A stretch of DNA of 64,000 nucleotides, taken from positions 1 through 64,000 of the forward strand of contig JARLHL010000023.1 in assembly GCA_031292275.1 (NCBI GenBank). Reading direction: 5' to 3'. The notes beneath the pieces are model-generated. The model was not told the origin of the DNA, ran no database searches, and saw nothing but the letters and a program-made list of their open reading frames with translations. The stretch is from Desulfocapsaceae bacterium (GTDB lineage Bacteria > Desulfobacterota > Desulfobulbia > Desulfobulbales > Desulfocapsaceae). The position numbers and the translations under genes were made by a program. Shown here piece after piece: positions 19,300 through 29,366 of the stretch (position 1 is the stretch's first letter; every line of letters starts with the position of its first letter).

Positions 19300-20025
19300 T
19301 CAGGCCTCAATTTTTTCCCGTCCCAGATAGGCCCTCTGCACATCCCGGTTCTGCAGCAGATCCTGGGACGGCCCCTGAATGATCACCTTTCCCGTCTCCA
19401 GCACATAGCCCCGGTCAGCGATCCCCAGCGCCGCCTTGGCGTTCTGCTCGATCAGAAGCACGGTCTTGCCCTCCTGACGCAGACGGACGATGACTGCAAA
19501 GATCCCCTTGATAATAAGCGGGGCAAGGCCGGTCGAGGGCTCGTCCATCATCACCAGCGACGGCCTGGACATTAACGCCCGGGCTATGGCCAGCATCTGC
19601 TGCTCCCCCCCCGACAGGGTGCCGGCCAGCTGCCCCCTGCGCTCCTTGAGGATGGGAAAGAGATCGTACTGGTAGTCGAGAAGCCCCTGCAGGACCCGGC
19701 TGCCCTGGCTCCTGACAACATGTCCGCCCAGGAGCAGATTTTCCTCCACCGTCATGGGAGAGAAGACCTGTCGTCCTTCGGGGACCATCACGCAGCCCAG
19801 ACGCGGGATACGGGATGCGGGCAGGCTCCGCAGATCCTGTCCCTTGAAGGTAATTTCGCCCTTTCCGGCCTTCAGCAGTCCGGCTATGACCGACAGCAGC
19901 GTGGTCTTGCCGGCGCCATTGGCGCCGATGATGGTGACGATCTCACCCGGATCCACATGCATGGAGATGTTTTTCAACACCTTCAACTTTCCGTAGCCCG
20001 CCTCCAGATTCCGTATTCTCAGCAT
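19300..20025 (-). CDS. livF: Branched-chain amino acid ABC transporter ATPase LivF
   Basis: 241 residues. Walker A is GANGAGKTT, the signature LSGGEQQMLAIARAL, and Walker B LVMMDEPSTGLAP, with the LivF-type C-terminus. It energises the LivHM channel. It starts 6 bases after livG and belongs to the livKHMGF set. The transported ligand may be an aromatic or other hydrophobic amino acid given the IorAB and PaaK partners (inference). Confidence 0.95.
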   Translation of the reverse strand: MLRIRNLEAGYGKLKVLKNISMHVDPGEIVTIIGANGAGKTTLLSVIAGLLKAGKGEITFKGQDLRSLPASRIPRLGCVMVPEGRQVFSPMTVEENLLLGGHVVRSQGSRVLQGLLDYQYDLFPILKERRGQLAGTLSGGEQQMLAIARALMSRPSLVMMDEPSTGLAPLIIKGIFAVIVRLRQEGKTVLLIEQNAKAALGIADRGYVLETGKVIIQGPSQDLLQNRDVQRAYLGREKIEA

Positions 20026-20031
20026 GAATCT

Positions 20032-20787
20032 CTATTCCCCCAGATAGATCCTGACCACGTCCGGGTCCTGCTGGATCGCCTGGGGCGGACCTTGGGCGAT
20101 GACCTGGCCGAAGCTGAGGACGACGATCTCATCGGATATCTCCATGACCAGCGACATATCGTGCTCGACCAAGAGAATGGTGACGCCCAGGTCACGGATC
20201 CTGGTGATCAGCCGTCCGACCTCGGCGGTCTCATAGATATTCAAGCCGGCGGCCGGTTCGTCCAGCAGCAGCAGGGTCGGCTCCATAGCCAGGGCCCGGG
20301 CGAATTCCACCGCCCGCTGCTGACCGAAGGCCAGGCCCGCGGCTTCCTTATCCGCCAGGTCAGCCAATCCCAACAGGTCGAGGAGAGCAAGCGATCTCTC
20401 ACGGATTTTCCTCTCCTCGGGCCGGGTCCAGGGTAGGGCAAACATCGAGGCCAGAAAGCCCGCCCTGCTGCGGACATGACAGCCCACCATCACGTTTTCA
20501 AGCGCGGTCATCCCTGAAAACATCTCGATATTCTGAAAGGTCCGGGCCATCCCCATGGAGGCAACCTGATGCGGTTTTTTCCCCTGAAGATCGCAGCCGT
20601 CGAAACGGACCCGGCCCGCAGTGGGGGCAAGGGCCCGTGAGATCAGGTTGAAGAGCGTAGTCTTGCCGGCCCCATTGGGCCCGATCACCGCCTTGATCAC
20701 TCCCTTTTCCACGGCGAAGGAGACATCCTTTACCGCCACCAGCCCGCCGAAGCAGCGTCGAAGACTGTCCACCTCAAGCAGGGCCAT
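20032..20787 (-). CDS. livG: Branched-chain amino acid ABC transporter ATPase LivG
   Basis: 251 residues. Walker A GPNGAGKTT, the LivG-specific insertion around MARTFQNIEMF, a signature variant LAFGQQRAVEFARAL, and Walker B LLLDEPAAGLN. It pairs with LivF as the second ATPase. It is 2 bases from livM and 6 bases from livF, so it is clearly in one transcript. Confidence 0.95.
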   Translation of the reverse strand: MALLEVDSLRRCFGGLVAVKDVSFAVEKGVIKAVIGPNGAGKTTLFNLISRALAPTAGRVRFDGCDLQGKKPHQVASMGMARTFQNIEMFSGMTALENVMVGCHVRSRAGFLASMFALPWTRPEERKIRERSLALLDLLGLADLADKEAAGLAFGQQRAVEFARALAMEPTLLLLDEPAAGLNIYETAEVGRLITRIRDLGVTILLVEHDMSLVMEISDEIVVLSFGQVIAQGPPQAIQQDPDVVRIYLGE

Positions 20788-20789
20788 GT

Positions 20790-21851
20790 TCAGTCCTCCT
20801 CCCGGCGCGACACCAGCCTGCGCAGCCTGTCCATGATCCCGGTCTGCAGGATGCCCTCCGGAGCAAAGAGCATGATCAGGATCAGGATGGCCCCGAAGAC
20901 GGCGTCGTCATAGGTACCGAAGACCCCTCTCAGCGACAGGAAATTCAGCAGGGTGCCCATGACCAGCGCCCCCCAAATATGGGCCATGCCTCCTACCGCG
21001 ACGATGGCCACATAACGGACCGATTTCATCACCCCCGCCTCCGAAGGACCAATCCCCCCGTTGTAGTGAGTCAGAAAGACCCCGGCCAGGGCGGCAAAGA
21101 CAGCGGAGAGCATGAAGGTGTAGAGCTTGTAGCGGGCAGTGTCCACCCCGATGGAGTCCGCCGCCCTCTCCGAACCGTGGATGGCCCGCAGGGCCCGGCC
21201 GACCCGGGAATGGATCAGATTCCAGAGCAGGGTCACCCCCAGGAGCACCAGCGTCCAGGCGATGTAGTAATTGGCAATCCGATTGGCCGAACCGCCGGTG
21301 ATGGCAAGCCCCGGCAGCAGGTTAAAAGGCGGCACCTCGGAAATGCCGTCCGCCCCGCCGAAGTAGGGGACGGCCAGTGCGATCTTATAGATTATGATCC
21401 CGAAGCCCAGGGTAGCCATGGCCAGATAATGGCCTTTGAGCTTCAGTACCGGGATGCCGATAAGCAGTGCGATCAGTGCTGCAGCCAGGACTGCCGCAAC
21501 ACAGGCGGCCCAGGGAGTCACCACCAGCTGGGCCCCGCCGTAGACATCTCTCCCCGAGACCAGAAGGCCTGCGGCATCGAGCATCCTGACCGGCAGGGCA
21601 TCCTGCAGGCCCGCCAGATTCCTGGTGGTGAAGGCCGCGGCCAGATAACCGCCGATGGCAAAAAAGCCGGCATGCCCCAGCGAAATCTGCCCCGCATAGC
21701 CCATCACCACGCAGAGGCCGATAACAAGCAGCGAATAGTAGGCCGACATGGTCATCTGAGTCAGATAGTAGAGGGTACCCGTCCAGGCGCAGAGCAGATG
21801 CACGGCCGCAATCGCCAGGACCAGCGGTATCAGAAAGAGGAGGCGGCGCAT
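20790..21851 (-). CDS. livM: Branched-chain amino acid ABC permease LivM
   Basis: 353 residues with about ten hydrophobic segments. The LivM signatures YAGQISLGHAGFFAIGGY and LKGHYLAMATLGFG are present, as is the EAA-like loop GRALRAIHGSERAADSIG. It forms the inner-membrane channel with LivH and is separated from both neighbours by only 2 bases. Confidence 0.95.
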   Translation of the reverse strand: MRRLLFLIPLVLAIAAVHLLCAWTGTLYYLTQMTMSAYYSLLVIGLCVVMGYAGQISLGHAGFFAIGGYLAAAFTTRNLAGLQDALPVRMLDAAGLLVSGRDVYGGAQLVVTPWAACVAAVLAAALIALLIGIPVLKLKGHYLAMATLGFGIIIYKIALAVPYFGGADGISEVPPFNLLPGLAITGGSANRIANYYIAWTLVLLGVTLLWNLIHSRVGRALRAIHGSERAADSIGVDTARYKLYTFMLSAVFAALAGVFLTHYNGGIGPSEAGVMKSVRYVAIVAVGGMAHIWGALVMGTLLNFLSLRGVFGTYDDAVFGAILILIMLFAPEGILQTGIMDRLRRLVSRREED

Positions 21852-21853
21852 CG

Positions 21854-22744
21854 CTAGAAGGCCCTCAGACCGGCCGCCTCTTTCGAGGCGAACAGGCCGT
21901 TGGGCCTGATGAAGAGGATTATCAGCAAGATGGCGATGGAGATCACATCCTGAAAGGCCAGCGGCACCACGGAGACCGAAAAGGCCTCAACAACCCCCAG
22001 CAGCAGCCCCGCCGCCACAGCCCCGCCCACATTGCCCAGCCCGCCCAGAATGGCCACGGTGAATCCCTTGATGGCCAGGGCTGTGCCGCTGTCGTATTGG
22101 GTATAGGTGATCGGCGACATCATGCAGCCGGCCAGGGCGCCTATTCCTGCGCTCAGCACGAAAGAGAATGTCACCATATTGCCGGTATTGATGCCACAGA
22201 GGATGGCGGCCTTCCGGTTTGCGGCGCAGGCCCGCATCTCCCGTCCCACCGGGGTGGCTTTAAAGAAGAAGCTCAGCGCCAGCACCGTCAGCCCGCAGGC
22301 ACCGACAACCCAGAGCACCTGGGGGCTGATCCGAGCACCAAAGATGCCCACGGCAGTAATGGCAGAGCCGGTGAAGTACGGCAGGGAGCGGACCCCCTCG
22401 CCCCAGATGTACAGGGCCGCCTCTCTGATAAGTATGGAGATGCCGATGGTGATGATGATCATCCTCAGCACGCTTGGAGCGGCAAGCCAGCGGATGAAGA
22501 CAATCTCGATGAAGGCGCCGATGACCATAGTAATGGCAACCGCCAGGATGATCGCGCAGGCAAGCGGCATGAAATCCAGCAGCGAAATAGAGATCATGCC
22601 CCCCAGCATGACAAATTCCCCTTGGGCAAAATTTATTATCCCGGTGGTGTTGTAAATAATATTGAAGCCGATGGCGACAATGGCATAGATGCTGCCATAG
22701 GTAATCCCGGCAAACAGATACTGGATGAAGAGCTCGATGGTCAT
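21854..22744 (-). CDS. livH: Branched-chain amino acid ABC permease LivH
   Basis: About 296 residues, highly hydrophobic. GFNIIYNTTGIINFAQGEFV is the LivH hallmark and GREMRACAANRKAAILCGI is the cytoplasmic coupling loop. The frame is open to 22813, but residues before MTIELFIQYL are not conserved, so ATG 22744 is used. Its ribosome site is weak. Confidence 0.93.
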   Translation of the reverse strand: MTIELFIQYLFAGITYGSIYAIVAIGFNIIYNTTGIINFAQGEFVMLGGMISISLLDFMPLACAIILAVAITMVIGAFIEIVFIRWLAAPSVLRMIIITIGISILIREAALYIWGEGVRSLPYFTGSAITAVGIFGARISPQVLWVVGACGLTVLALSFFFKATPVGREMRACAANRKAAILCGINTGNMVTFSFVLSAGIGALAGCMMSPITYTQYDSGTALAIKGFTVAILGGLGNVGGAVAAGLLLGVVEAFSVSVVPLAFQDVISIAILLIILFIRPNGLFASKEAAGLRAF

Positions 22745-22861
22745 GGAACTGAAAGACGTGTCATTGGCGCATGGGGGAAGGGATGAAAAACGACAGCCTC
22801 GCGGCCTGTTCACAGAAAATAGGGCCGGGAGGCCGTCCCGGCCCGGGAAGCATCCGGTTTC

Positions 22862-24010
22862 TTACCTTGTATAGGGAACGAATTTGCCGTCCTTGACCGT
22901 CATCATCTCGAAGGCGTCAATGCCCAGCCCGTTATGATCCGTCGGCGAAAAATTGTAGACTCCGCCGGTCCCGGGGAAATTCTTCAGCTGCTCAATGGCG
23001 CCGGGAATCTTTTCCTTATTCGGCCCCACGGCCTTAAGGGCGGCAACCAGGATGTTGAAGACATCGACGCCATGCCCTCCGAAGGTGGAGGCGTTCTCCT
23101 TATACTTTGCCTCGTAGTCATGGACATATTTGGTCAGCAGGGCCTTCTGGGGATGGCCTTCAGGCAACAGATCGGCAATCAGCAGACGGCCGGCCGGAAA
23201 GATGATGCCGTTGGAGGCCGCTCCGCCCGCCTCTGCATACTTGATATTGGCAAAGCCATGGCTCTGGAAGAGAGGGACGTCCCAGCCGGCCTGACGCATA
23301 TTCTTGGCGACAATGGCCTGGGCAGGTACGATGGACCAGTTGATCACGGCCTGGACCTTGGGATCGGCCTTGATCTTGGCAATGATGGCCGACAGGTCGG
23401 TGGCGCTCTTATCGTAGACCTCGTTATCAACGATCTCGATACCGTACTTCGGCGCGATCTTTTCCACCTGCTCCTTTCCGGCCTGACCGAAGCCGGTATT
23501 GTCGGACAGCAGGGCCACCCGGACAATCCTCTGCCTGTTCATCTCCTGGAAGATCATCTCGGCGGCAAAGGAATCATTCTGCGGGACCTTGAAGACATAG
23601 GAGGCCAGAGGATCGACGATCACTTCAGCCGAGGCGCAGGAGAGCAAGGGAGTCCTACTCTCCTCGGCAATCTTCTTCAGGGCCATGGTCTCACCGGAGG
23701 TGGACGGTCCAAGCAACGCTATAACGTGATTTTCCTCGATAAGCTGCTTGGCAAAGGAGACGGCCTTCTCGGGGCTGCTCCCGGTGTCCTTGATGATCAG
23801 GCGGATCTTGGCCCCGTCGACCCCGCCCTTGGCGTTCAGTTCGTCCACCAGCATCTCCAGGCTCCTGGCCTCCGGACCGCCAAGAAAGGAGGCGGGTCCG
23901 GTGACAGCCAGCACGGCCCCGACGGGAATATCATCCTTTGCCCAAACGGCCGGCACGGCCAAGAGACAGAGGATCGCCACAAGCCATAGTTTCATTCCTG
24001 GATTTTTCAT
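22862..24010 (-). CDS. livK: Periplasmic amino-acid-binding protein LivK-like
   Basis: 382 residues. A signal peptide (residues 1-24, ending VWA) precedes a type I periplasmic-binding fold with GAVLAVTGPASFLG at the mature start and the Leu/Ile/Val-BP-like LLGPSTSGETMA segment. It delivers substrate to LivHM. 117 bases separate it from livH. Ligand identity is not readable from sequence; the operon suggests amino acids that feed IorAB. Confidence 0.93.
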   Translation of the reverse strand: MKNPGMKLWLVAILCLLAVPAVWAKDDIPVGAVLAVTGPASFLGGPEARSLEMLVDELNAKGGVDGAKIRLIIKDTGSSPEKAVSFAKQLIEENHVIALLGPSTSGETMALKKIAEESRTPLLSCASAEVIVDPLASYVFKVPQNDSFAAEMIFQEMNRQRIVRVALLSDNTGFGQAGKEQVEKIAPKYGIEIVDNEVYDKSATDLSAIIAKIKADPKVQAVINWSIVPAQAIVAKNMRQAGWDVPLFQSHGFANIKYAEAGGAASNGIIFPAGRLLIADLLPEGHPQKALLTKYVHDYEAKYKENASTFGGHGVDVFNILVAALKAVGPNKEKIPGAIEQLKNFPGTGGVYNFSPTDHNGLGIDAFEMMTVKDGKFVPYTR

Positions 24011-24050
24011 AGTCTCCCCTCAAATATGGTGCGAATCGGCTCTGTACGCC

Positions 24051-24488
24051 CTAGAGAGCGCAGAGCTGTTCCCCGGTCAGGATCGTGAAGCCGTTATCGC
24101 GCAGGACCTCAATGGCCTTGTCAATCTCGTCGAAACGGAAGATCAGCACCGCATCCTCGCCTGTCTTGTTTACAAAAGCGTACATATACTCGACATTGAG
24201 CCCGGCGTTTTCAACCACCTTCAGGACCCCCGCCAGCCCTCCGGTCCTGTCCGGCACCTCGACGGCGATGACGGTGGTCTTGCCGACGGTGAAGCCGTTC
24301 TGCTTCAGGGCCGTTTTGGCCTTCTCCACCTTATCGACGATGAGACGGAGGATTCCGAAATCCGCAGTGTCGGCCACAGACAAGGCCCGTATATTAATAT
24401 CATTTTCGGCAAGGATAGAGGTTATTTCCGCCAACCGCCCCGATTTGTTTTCCAAAAATACCGCAATCTGCTCTACACGCATGTTCAT
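24051..24488 (-). CDS. Tandem ACT-domain regulatory protein
   Basis: 145 residues made of two ACT domains. The first is about residues 4-70 ([20 protein letters not shown]). The second is about 73-140 ([20 protein letters not shown]). There is no catalytic domain. Stand-alone double-ACT proteins commonly sense amino acids and are often next to paaK in arylacetate and branched-chain clusters. It is likely an amino-acid-responsive regulator of this operon (inference). A second ATG lies two codons in. Confidence 0.88.
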   Translation of the reverse strand: MNMRVEQIAVFLENKSGRLAEITSILAENDINIRALSVADTADFGILRLIVDKVEKAKTALKQNGFTVGKTTVIAVEVPDRTGGLAGVLKVVENAGLNVEYMYAFVNKTGEDAVLIFRFDEIDKAIEVLRDNGFTILTGEQLCAL

Positions 24489-24550
24489 TCTCCCAAAATC
24501 AGACCGGCATCTGCGCCTGCAGTCATGCCAGAAGCCCCAAATCGGGGTGC

Positions 24551-25861
24551 TTACATCTTTCGTTTATCAATGACCCGCTGGGCTTTGCCCTCGCTACGCT
24601 GGATCGTCTTCGGCTCAACCAGCTTCACCTTGCAGGTGACCCCCAGCAGATCTTTAATCTCCACCTGGATTTTCCGGCTCAGGTTCTCCAACACCCTGAT
24701 TTCGTCAGAAAAAATAATCTCGCTCACCTCGACCTGAACGGTCATGGTGTCCAGATTACCCTCACGCTCAACCACGATCTGATAATGGGGCTCAACGCCT
24801 TCAATGCCCATCAGCACATGCTCCACCTGGGACGGGAAGACATTGACGCCGCGGATGATCAGCATATCATCGGTACGGCCGGTCACCTTCTCCATCCGCA
24901 CCAAGGTCCTGCCGCAGCTGCAGGGCTCATAGATCAACCGGGAAATATCCTTGGTCCGGTAGCGGATAATAGGAAACGCCTCTTTGGTCAGCGTAGTGAA
25001 GACCAGCTCTCCCTTCTCTCCCGGGGGCAGGACCTCGCCAGTGTCCGGATCGATGATCTCGGGCAGGAAATGATCCTCAAAGACATGCATGCCCTTTTCA
25101 GCCGACAGGCATTCCATAGCAACGCCGGGGCCCATGACTTCCGACAGACCGTAGATATCCACCGCCTTCAGGTTCAGCTTGCGTTCCACCTCCTCGCGCA
25201 TGTTCTCACTCCAGGGCTCGGCCCCGAAGACTCCGACCCGAAGCGACAACGAATGGGGATCAACCCCGACGGCGCCCATGGCCTCAGCCAGATTCAACGC
25301 GTAGGAAGGGGTGGACAGCAGGACGGTGGAGCCGAAGTCCTTCATGATGGTGATCTGCCGCTTGGTATTGCCGCCGGAGACGGGGATCACCGTGGCCCCC
25401 AGGCGCTCCACTCCATAGTGGGCCCCCAGGCCGCCGGTAAAAAGGCCGTAGCCATAGGCGTTGTGGACGATGTCCCCCTTATGGGCGCCCGCGCAGGTCA
25501 GGGCCCTGGCCATCACGTTGGCCCAGGTCTCGATATCCTTCTGGGTATAGCCGACCACGGTGGATTTGCCGGTGGTCCCCGACGAGGCGTGGACCCGGAC
25601 GATCTCCTCCATGGGCACCGTAAACAGGCCGAAGGGATAGTTATCGCGCAGGTCATCCTTGACCGTAAAGGGGAGCCTGCGCAGGTCCGCCAGGGTCCGG
25701 ATATCCTCGGGCCTGACCCCCGCAGCCTCCATCTTCCGCCGATAGGGAGCCACGGTCATATAGACCCGGGCCACGAGATTTCTCAACCTTCTCAACTGAA
25801 TCGACTCGAGCCCCACCCGAGGCAGGGTCTCAATCTCTTCTTCCCAGAACAATGTCGCCAT
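24551..25861 (-). CDS. paaK: Phenylacetate-CoA ligase (second of two)
   Basis: 436 residues with the same layout as the ligase at 17747-19045: [37 protein letters not shown] and [16 protein letters not shown]. It lies 17 bases after iorB, consistent with acting on products or substrates of IorAB. Two divergent copies in one operon suggest different acid specificities, for example phenyl- versus indole-acetate (inference). Confidence 0.93.
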   Translation of the reverse strand: MATLFWEEEIETLPRVGLESIQLRRLRNLVARVYMTVAPYRRKMEAAGVRPEDIRTLADLRRLPFTVKDDLRDNYPFGLFTVPMEEIVRVHASSGTTGKSTVVGYTQKDIETWANVMARALTCAGAHKGDIVHNAYGYGLFTGGLGAHYGVERLGATVIPVSGGNTKRQITIMKDFGSTVLLSTPSYALNLAEAMGAVGVDPHSLSLRVGVFGAEPWSENMREEVERKLNLKAVDIYGLSEVMGPGVAMECLSAEKGMHVFEDHFLPEIIDPDTGEVLPPGEKGELVFTTLTKEAFPIIRYRTKDISRLIYEPCSCGRTLVRMEKVTGRTDDMLIIRGVNVFPSQVEHVLMGIEGVEPHYQIVVEREGNLDTMTVQVEVSEIIFSDEIRVLENLSRKIQVEIKDLLGVTCKVKLVEPKTIQRSEGKAQRVIDKRKM

Positions 25862-25878
25862 AGCCGCTCCCGAATTTA

Positions 25879-26460
25879 CTATGAACTTGCCTTTCGCCCC
25901 TCCGCAAAGGCAAGAAGGTTCACCTCGCGGAATTTCGCCGGGACCCGCGCCCCGATCACCTGTTCATAAACGGCGGGATCTATGGGCAGGAACACCGACA
26001 GGGCTCCCACCATCACCATGTTGGCCGTCCGCACCTCTCCCACCTTGCGGGCCAGCTCAAAGGCATCGACGCAGACCACCTCAATCCCCTGCCCGGTCAG
26101 CTTGTCCAGCACCTCCTCGGGATAGGCCGTCTTGCCGGTGGCAACCGAAGGCGGCAGGATCCTCTGGGTGTTGACGATGACCTTGCTGTCCTTATGCAGA
26201 TAGGGCAGATAGCGCACCGCCTCCATCATCTCAAAGGCCACCTGGATATCGGCCCGGCCCGGCTCGATCAGCGGTGAGTAGACCCTGTCCCCGTAACGGA
26301 GCTGGGCGGTCACCGAACCGCCACGCTGGGCCATCCCGTGCACCTCGCTCTTTTTGGCATCAAAGCCTGCTGCAAGCAGACTGTAGGCGGTGATCTCACT
26401 GGCCAGCAGGATGCCTTGGCCGCCAACCCCCGAGAAGAGGATATTTCCTGTTGTTCTCAT
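25879..26460 (-). CDS. iorB: Indolepyruvate ferredoxin oxidoreductase, beta subunit
   Basis: 193 residues with the start [16 protein letters not shown] at 26460. The gamma-domain signature [15 protein letters not shown] and [15 protein letters not shown] are diagnostic of IorB. The start ATG overlaps the TAA of iorA (TAATG). With IorA it oxidatively decarboxylates arylpyruvates from aromatic amino acids to aryl-acetyl-CoA, reducing ferredoxin. Confidence 0.95.
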   Translation of the reverse strand: MRTTGNILFSGVGGQGILLASEITAYSLLAAGFDAKKSEVHGMAQRGGSVTAQLRYGDRVYSPLIEPGRADIQVAFEMMEAVRYLPYLHKDSKVIVNTQRILPPSVATGKTAYPEEVLDKLTGQGIEVVCVDAFELARKVGEVRTANMVMVGALSVFLPIDPAVYEQVIGARVPAKFREVNLLAFAEGRKASS

Positions 26461-28268
26461 TACTCCCCCTCCTGGGTAATCGCATGGAATTTGCAGAGTG
26501 ATGCACACTGGCCGCAGGCATTGCAGAGGATCTCGTCGATCCTGGAAATGCCTTTCTGGGACTTTTTATACCCCCTGGCCTCAGCCTCGCCCTCGGCAAA
26601 GGCCGTCCAGCTGATGGCGGGACAGCCCAGACGGATACAGGACATGCAGCCGACGCAGTTGTCCTGCTGCGTATAGAAGGTCACGGTCTTTCTGACCTTC
26701 ATCTCCGGCAGCAGCACGCAGGGAGCCCGCGAGATGACCACCGACGGCTCGGTCAGGGCGATAGCCTCCTCCAGCACCTTCCTGGTCTCCGGCACCTTAT
26801 GGGGGTTGACTACGAAGACGTGCCTGACGCCGACGGCCCGGCACAGGGCTTCGATATCAATGGCGAAGGCAGGATCCCCTTTGATGTTGCAGCCCGAGGC
26901 CGGATTCTGCTGCTGGCCGGTCATGGCCGTGATCCGGTTATCCAGGATGATCAGGGTGGAGGCCGAATTATTATAGACGGTGTTGATCAGACCGGTGATG
27001 CCCGAATGCATGAAGGTGGAGTCACCGATGACGGCGACGATCTTATCATGCGCACCCTCTCCCAGGGCCTTGGCCATGCCGTGGGCGATGGGCACCGAGG
27101 CCCCCATGCAGACTGTGGAGTCTAAAGCCGACAGCGGCGGCAGAAAGCCCAGGGTATAGCAACCGATGTCCCCGGAGATGAAGACCTTCATCTTGGCCAG
27201 ATTAAAGAAAATGCCGCGGTGCGGACAGCCGGGACACATATTCGGCGGCCTGGGCGGCAGATCGACTGCGGGGAACAGATCGGGCGTCTGCGACGGATCG
27301 ATGGCCGAGCGGATAATGGCGGTGTTCAGCTCCCCCTGGTTGGGTATCAGATCCTTGCCGTGGCAGGCAATGCCCATGGCCTTAATATGCAGTTCCAGAA
27401 AGGGGTCGAGTTCTTCAACGATATACAGCTCTTCCACCGAGGCGGCAAAAGCGCGGATCTTCGCCTCCGGCAGCGGCCAGCACATGCCGAGCTTCAGGAC
27501 GGCGGCATCGGGAAAGGCCTCTTTCACATAGAGATAGGAGACGCCCGAGGTGATGAAACCGCGGTTAGAACTCCCCTTTTCCACCCGGTTGCAAGGCAAG
27601 ATTTCGGCCATATCGCGGCACTTCAGCATCCGCTGCTCCACCGCCACCCGCCGCTTGCGGGCCAAAGCCGGCAGCATCACGAATTTTCCGGGGACCTTTT
27701 CAATGCCAGCGGCCGCGGACGAGGCCTCCATTTTTCCTTTTTTCACCACGCCTTTCACATGGGAGACGCGGGTGGTAATCCGGAAGAGGACAGGCGTGTC
27801 CAACTCCTCGCTGAGGGCAAAGGCAAGCTTCAGAAACTCTTTGGCCTCGGCGGGATCCGAAGGCTCCAGCATCGGCACCTTGGCGGCAAAGGCATAATTC
27901 CGGTTGTCCTGCTCGTTCTGCGAGGAATGCATCTCCGGATCGTCGGCCGTGACCACCACCAGTCCTCCGCGCCCGCCGGTATAGGAGGCGGTGAAGAGCG
28001 GATCGGCGGCAACGTTCAGCCCCACGTGCTTCATGGTCGCAAGGGCCCTGACCCCTGCGAACGAGGCGCCGATGGCAACCTCCAGGCCGACCTTCTCGTT
28101 CGGAGCCCATTCCGTATAGACTCCGTCATAGCGGCAGAGATTTTCCAGTATCTCGGTGGACGGTGTACCCGGATAGCCGGAGGCGACCCTGACTCCCGCC
28201 TCGAAGGCCCCAAGGGCGATGGCTTCGTTCCCGGACAGCCACATTGATTCATCGCTGATTTTCACCAC
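26460..28268 (-). CDS. iorA: Indolepyruvate ferredoxin oxidoreductase, alpha subunit
   Basis: 602 residues. The N-terminal pyrimidine-binding domain contains ALGAFEAGVRVASGYPGTPS. The TPP-binding core has CPGCPHRG, GDIGCYTLG and the GDSTFMHSG...DNRITAMTGQQ segment. A C-terminal ferredoxin domain has CVGCMSCIRLGC and CNACGQCASLC, two 4Fe-4S sites. It starts at GTG 28268 behind AGGAG. It is the promoter-proximal gene of the operon running to paaK at 17747. Confidence 0.96.
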   Translation of the reverse strand: MVKISDESMWLSGNEAIALGAFEAGVRVASGYPGTPSTEILENLCRYDGVYTEWAPNEKVGLEVAIGASFAGVRALATMKHVGLNVAADPLFTASYTGGRGGLVVVTADDPEMHSSQNEQDNRNYAFAAKVPMLEPSDPAEAKEFLKLAFALSEELDTPVLFRITTRVSHVKGVVKKGKMEASSAAAGIEKVPGKFVMLPALARKRRVAVEQRMLKCRDMAEILPCNRVEKGSSNRGFITSGVSYLYVKEAFPDAAVLKLGMCWPLPEAKIRAFAASVEELYIVEELDPFLELHIKAMGIACHGKDLIPNQGELNTAIIRSAIDPSQTPDLFPAVDLPPRPPNMCPGCPHRGIFFNLAKMKVFISGDIGCYTLGFLPPLSALDSTVCMGASVPIAHGMAKALGEGAHDKIVAVIGDSTFMHSGITGLINTVYNNSASTLIILDNRITAMTGQQQNPASGCNIKGDPAFAIDIEALCRAVGVRHVFVVNPHKVPETRKVLEEAIALTEPSVVISRAPCVLLPEMKVRKTVTFYTQQDNCVGCMSCIRLGCPAISWTAFAEGEAEARGYKKSQKGISRIDEILCNACGQCASLCKFHAITQEGE

Positions 28269-28700
28269 AATTGCTCCTGAAATTATTCCGACGTATTCTC
28301 AAACAATTAACATATTGATAGTGTATATTTCCCGAAATTTTTCCGGCAAGGACAAGGACTCCAAGAAGGGCTACGCTTTACCTTGTGACCGATCTAATTA
28401 CCCTGAAAACACTCCAATAGGCAAGGTTTTTCTGCCTGCGCCAGCCTCTGTCAAAGCAGATTTAAATGGGCCGTCCGTCACCCCGGCCTCCGTACCGCTG
28501 ATGGTATATTTCTGATTCGACACTTCGAAAATCGGTTTCCTCGCCGCCGGCAATGCGGTATGCTCACCGGATAGCCGGACCATAAAAACGCCAGTCGGAT
28601 AAAACAGTCAGCAAACCCAAGGCGCAAAGGCTGCTCATGCTCCGGGCTTGTCTTTTAAAACAAGCCCTTACAAAATTATCACATCGAAAGTCTTCCATCC
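28269..28700. other. Non-coding divergent interval
   Basis: 432 bases between the divergent iorA and the small gene at 28701. It should hold the iorAB-liv operon promoter on the minus strand, but no convincing -35/-10 pair was singled out. The only clear structure is the hairpin at 28644-28667. Short frames here lack support. Confidence 0.4.
28644..28667 (+). terminator. Hairpin just upstream of the 57-aa gene
   Basis: GGGCTTGT pairs with ACAAGCCC around CTTTTAAA, about 33 bases before the ATG at 28701. It resembles a terminator or attenuator stem but has only a weak T-tail. Confidence 0.4.
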
Positions 28701-28874
28701 ATGACCCACGATACATCCGCATCACCCTCTGCCTATACCTGCAACGAATACCGGGAGGAAATGATGCTTATGGGCCTGCTTCGACGATTACAGGATCCCG
28801 ATATTACAGACAAAGAAAGGAAGAAACTGACAGAGGAAATAGCGTATCTAAAAAAAAAGACAGGCCTTGAGTAA
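28701..28874 (+). CDS. Small conserved-looking charged protein (57 aa)
   Basis: ATG at 28701 to TAA at 28872-28874. The central part, CNEYREEMMLMGLLRRLQD then PDITDKERKKLTEEI, is helical and highly charged and matches a pattern I have seen in short hypothetical proteins of delta-proteobacteria (recollection, not a search). It has no cysteine pair, membrane segment or signal peptide. It lies about 40 bases upstream of umuD on the same strand and could share its transcript. Function unknown. Confidence 0.6.
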   Translation: MTHDTSASPSAYTCNEYREEMMLMGLLRRLQDPDITDKERKKLTEEIAYLKKKTGLE

Positions 28875-28916
28875 CTGGGCGTCTGCCATACCGAACTATT
28901 TGATAATTTGCCCCCC

Positions 28917-29354
28917 ATGAGAACAGATCCCACAATAGACGAGATTGCTGCCGTCGAGCAGAAGACACCGGTCACATGCCCGCTCTTTGTCTGCGGGGTT
29001 TCTGCCGGTTTCCCCTCACCGGCCGACGACCATATCGACCGCAGTCTTGACCTGAATGAGCTGCTTATCCAGAATCCGGCCGCCACTTTTTTTGTACGGG
29101 TTGCCGGGGATTCCATGCGGGACGCTGGCATCAATCACGGGGACATCCTGGTTGTCGACAGATCCCTGGAGCCGACGAACGGAAAAATCATCATCGCCAT
29201 CGTCAATGGCGACCTGACGGTGAAAACATTTTTGCGCAGCCGCACCGCATGCCGGCTGGTTGCCGCGAACCCTGACTACCAACCCGTCGAAATCACCGAA
29301 GATACTGACTTTACTGCCTGGGGAGTTGTCACCAGCGTCATTCATCAATTTTAA
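28917..29354 (+). CDS. umuD: UmuD-like SOS mutagenesis protein (LexA-type autoprotease)
   Basis: About 145 residues of the S24 family. The self-cleavage region SAGFPSPADDH is near residue 30, the nucleophile is in GDSMRDAGI, and the catalytic Lys is in GDLTVKTF. There is no DNA-binding domain, which separates it from LexA. ATG 28917 is used; a TTG nine bases earlier is possible. umuC follows after 12 bases, forming the error-prone polymerase V pair. I did not find a confident SOS box. Confidence 0.93.
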   Translation: MRTDPTIDEIAAVEQKTPVTCPLFVCGVSAGFPSPADDHIDRSLDLNELLIQNPAATFFVRVAGDSMRDAGINHGDILVVDRSLEPTNGKIIIAIVNGDLTVKTFLRSRTACRLVAANPDYQPVEITEDTDFTAWGVVTSVIHQF

Positions 29355-29366
29355 CCGGTTCCTGCG

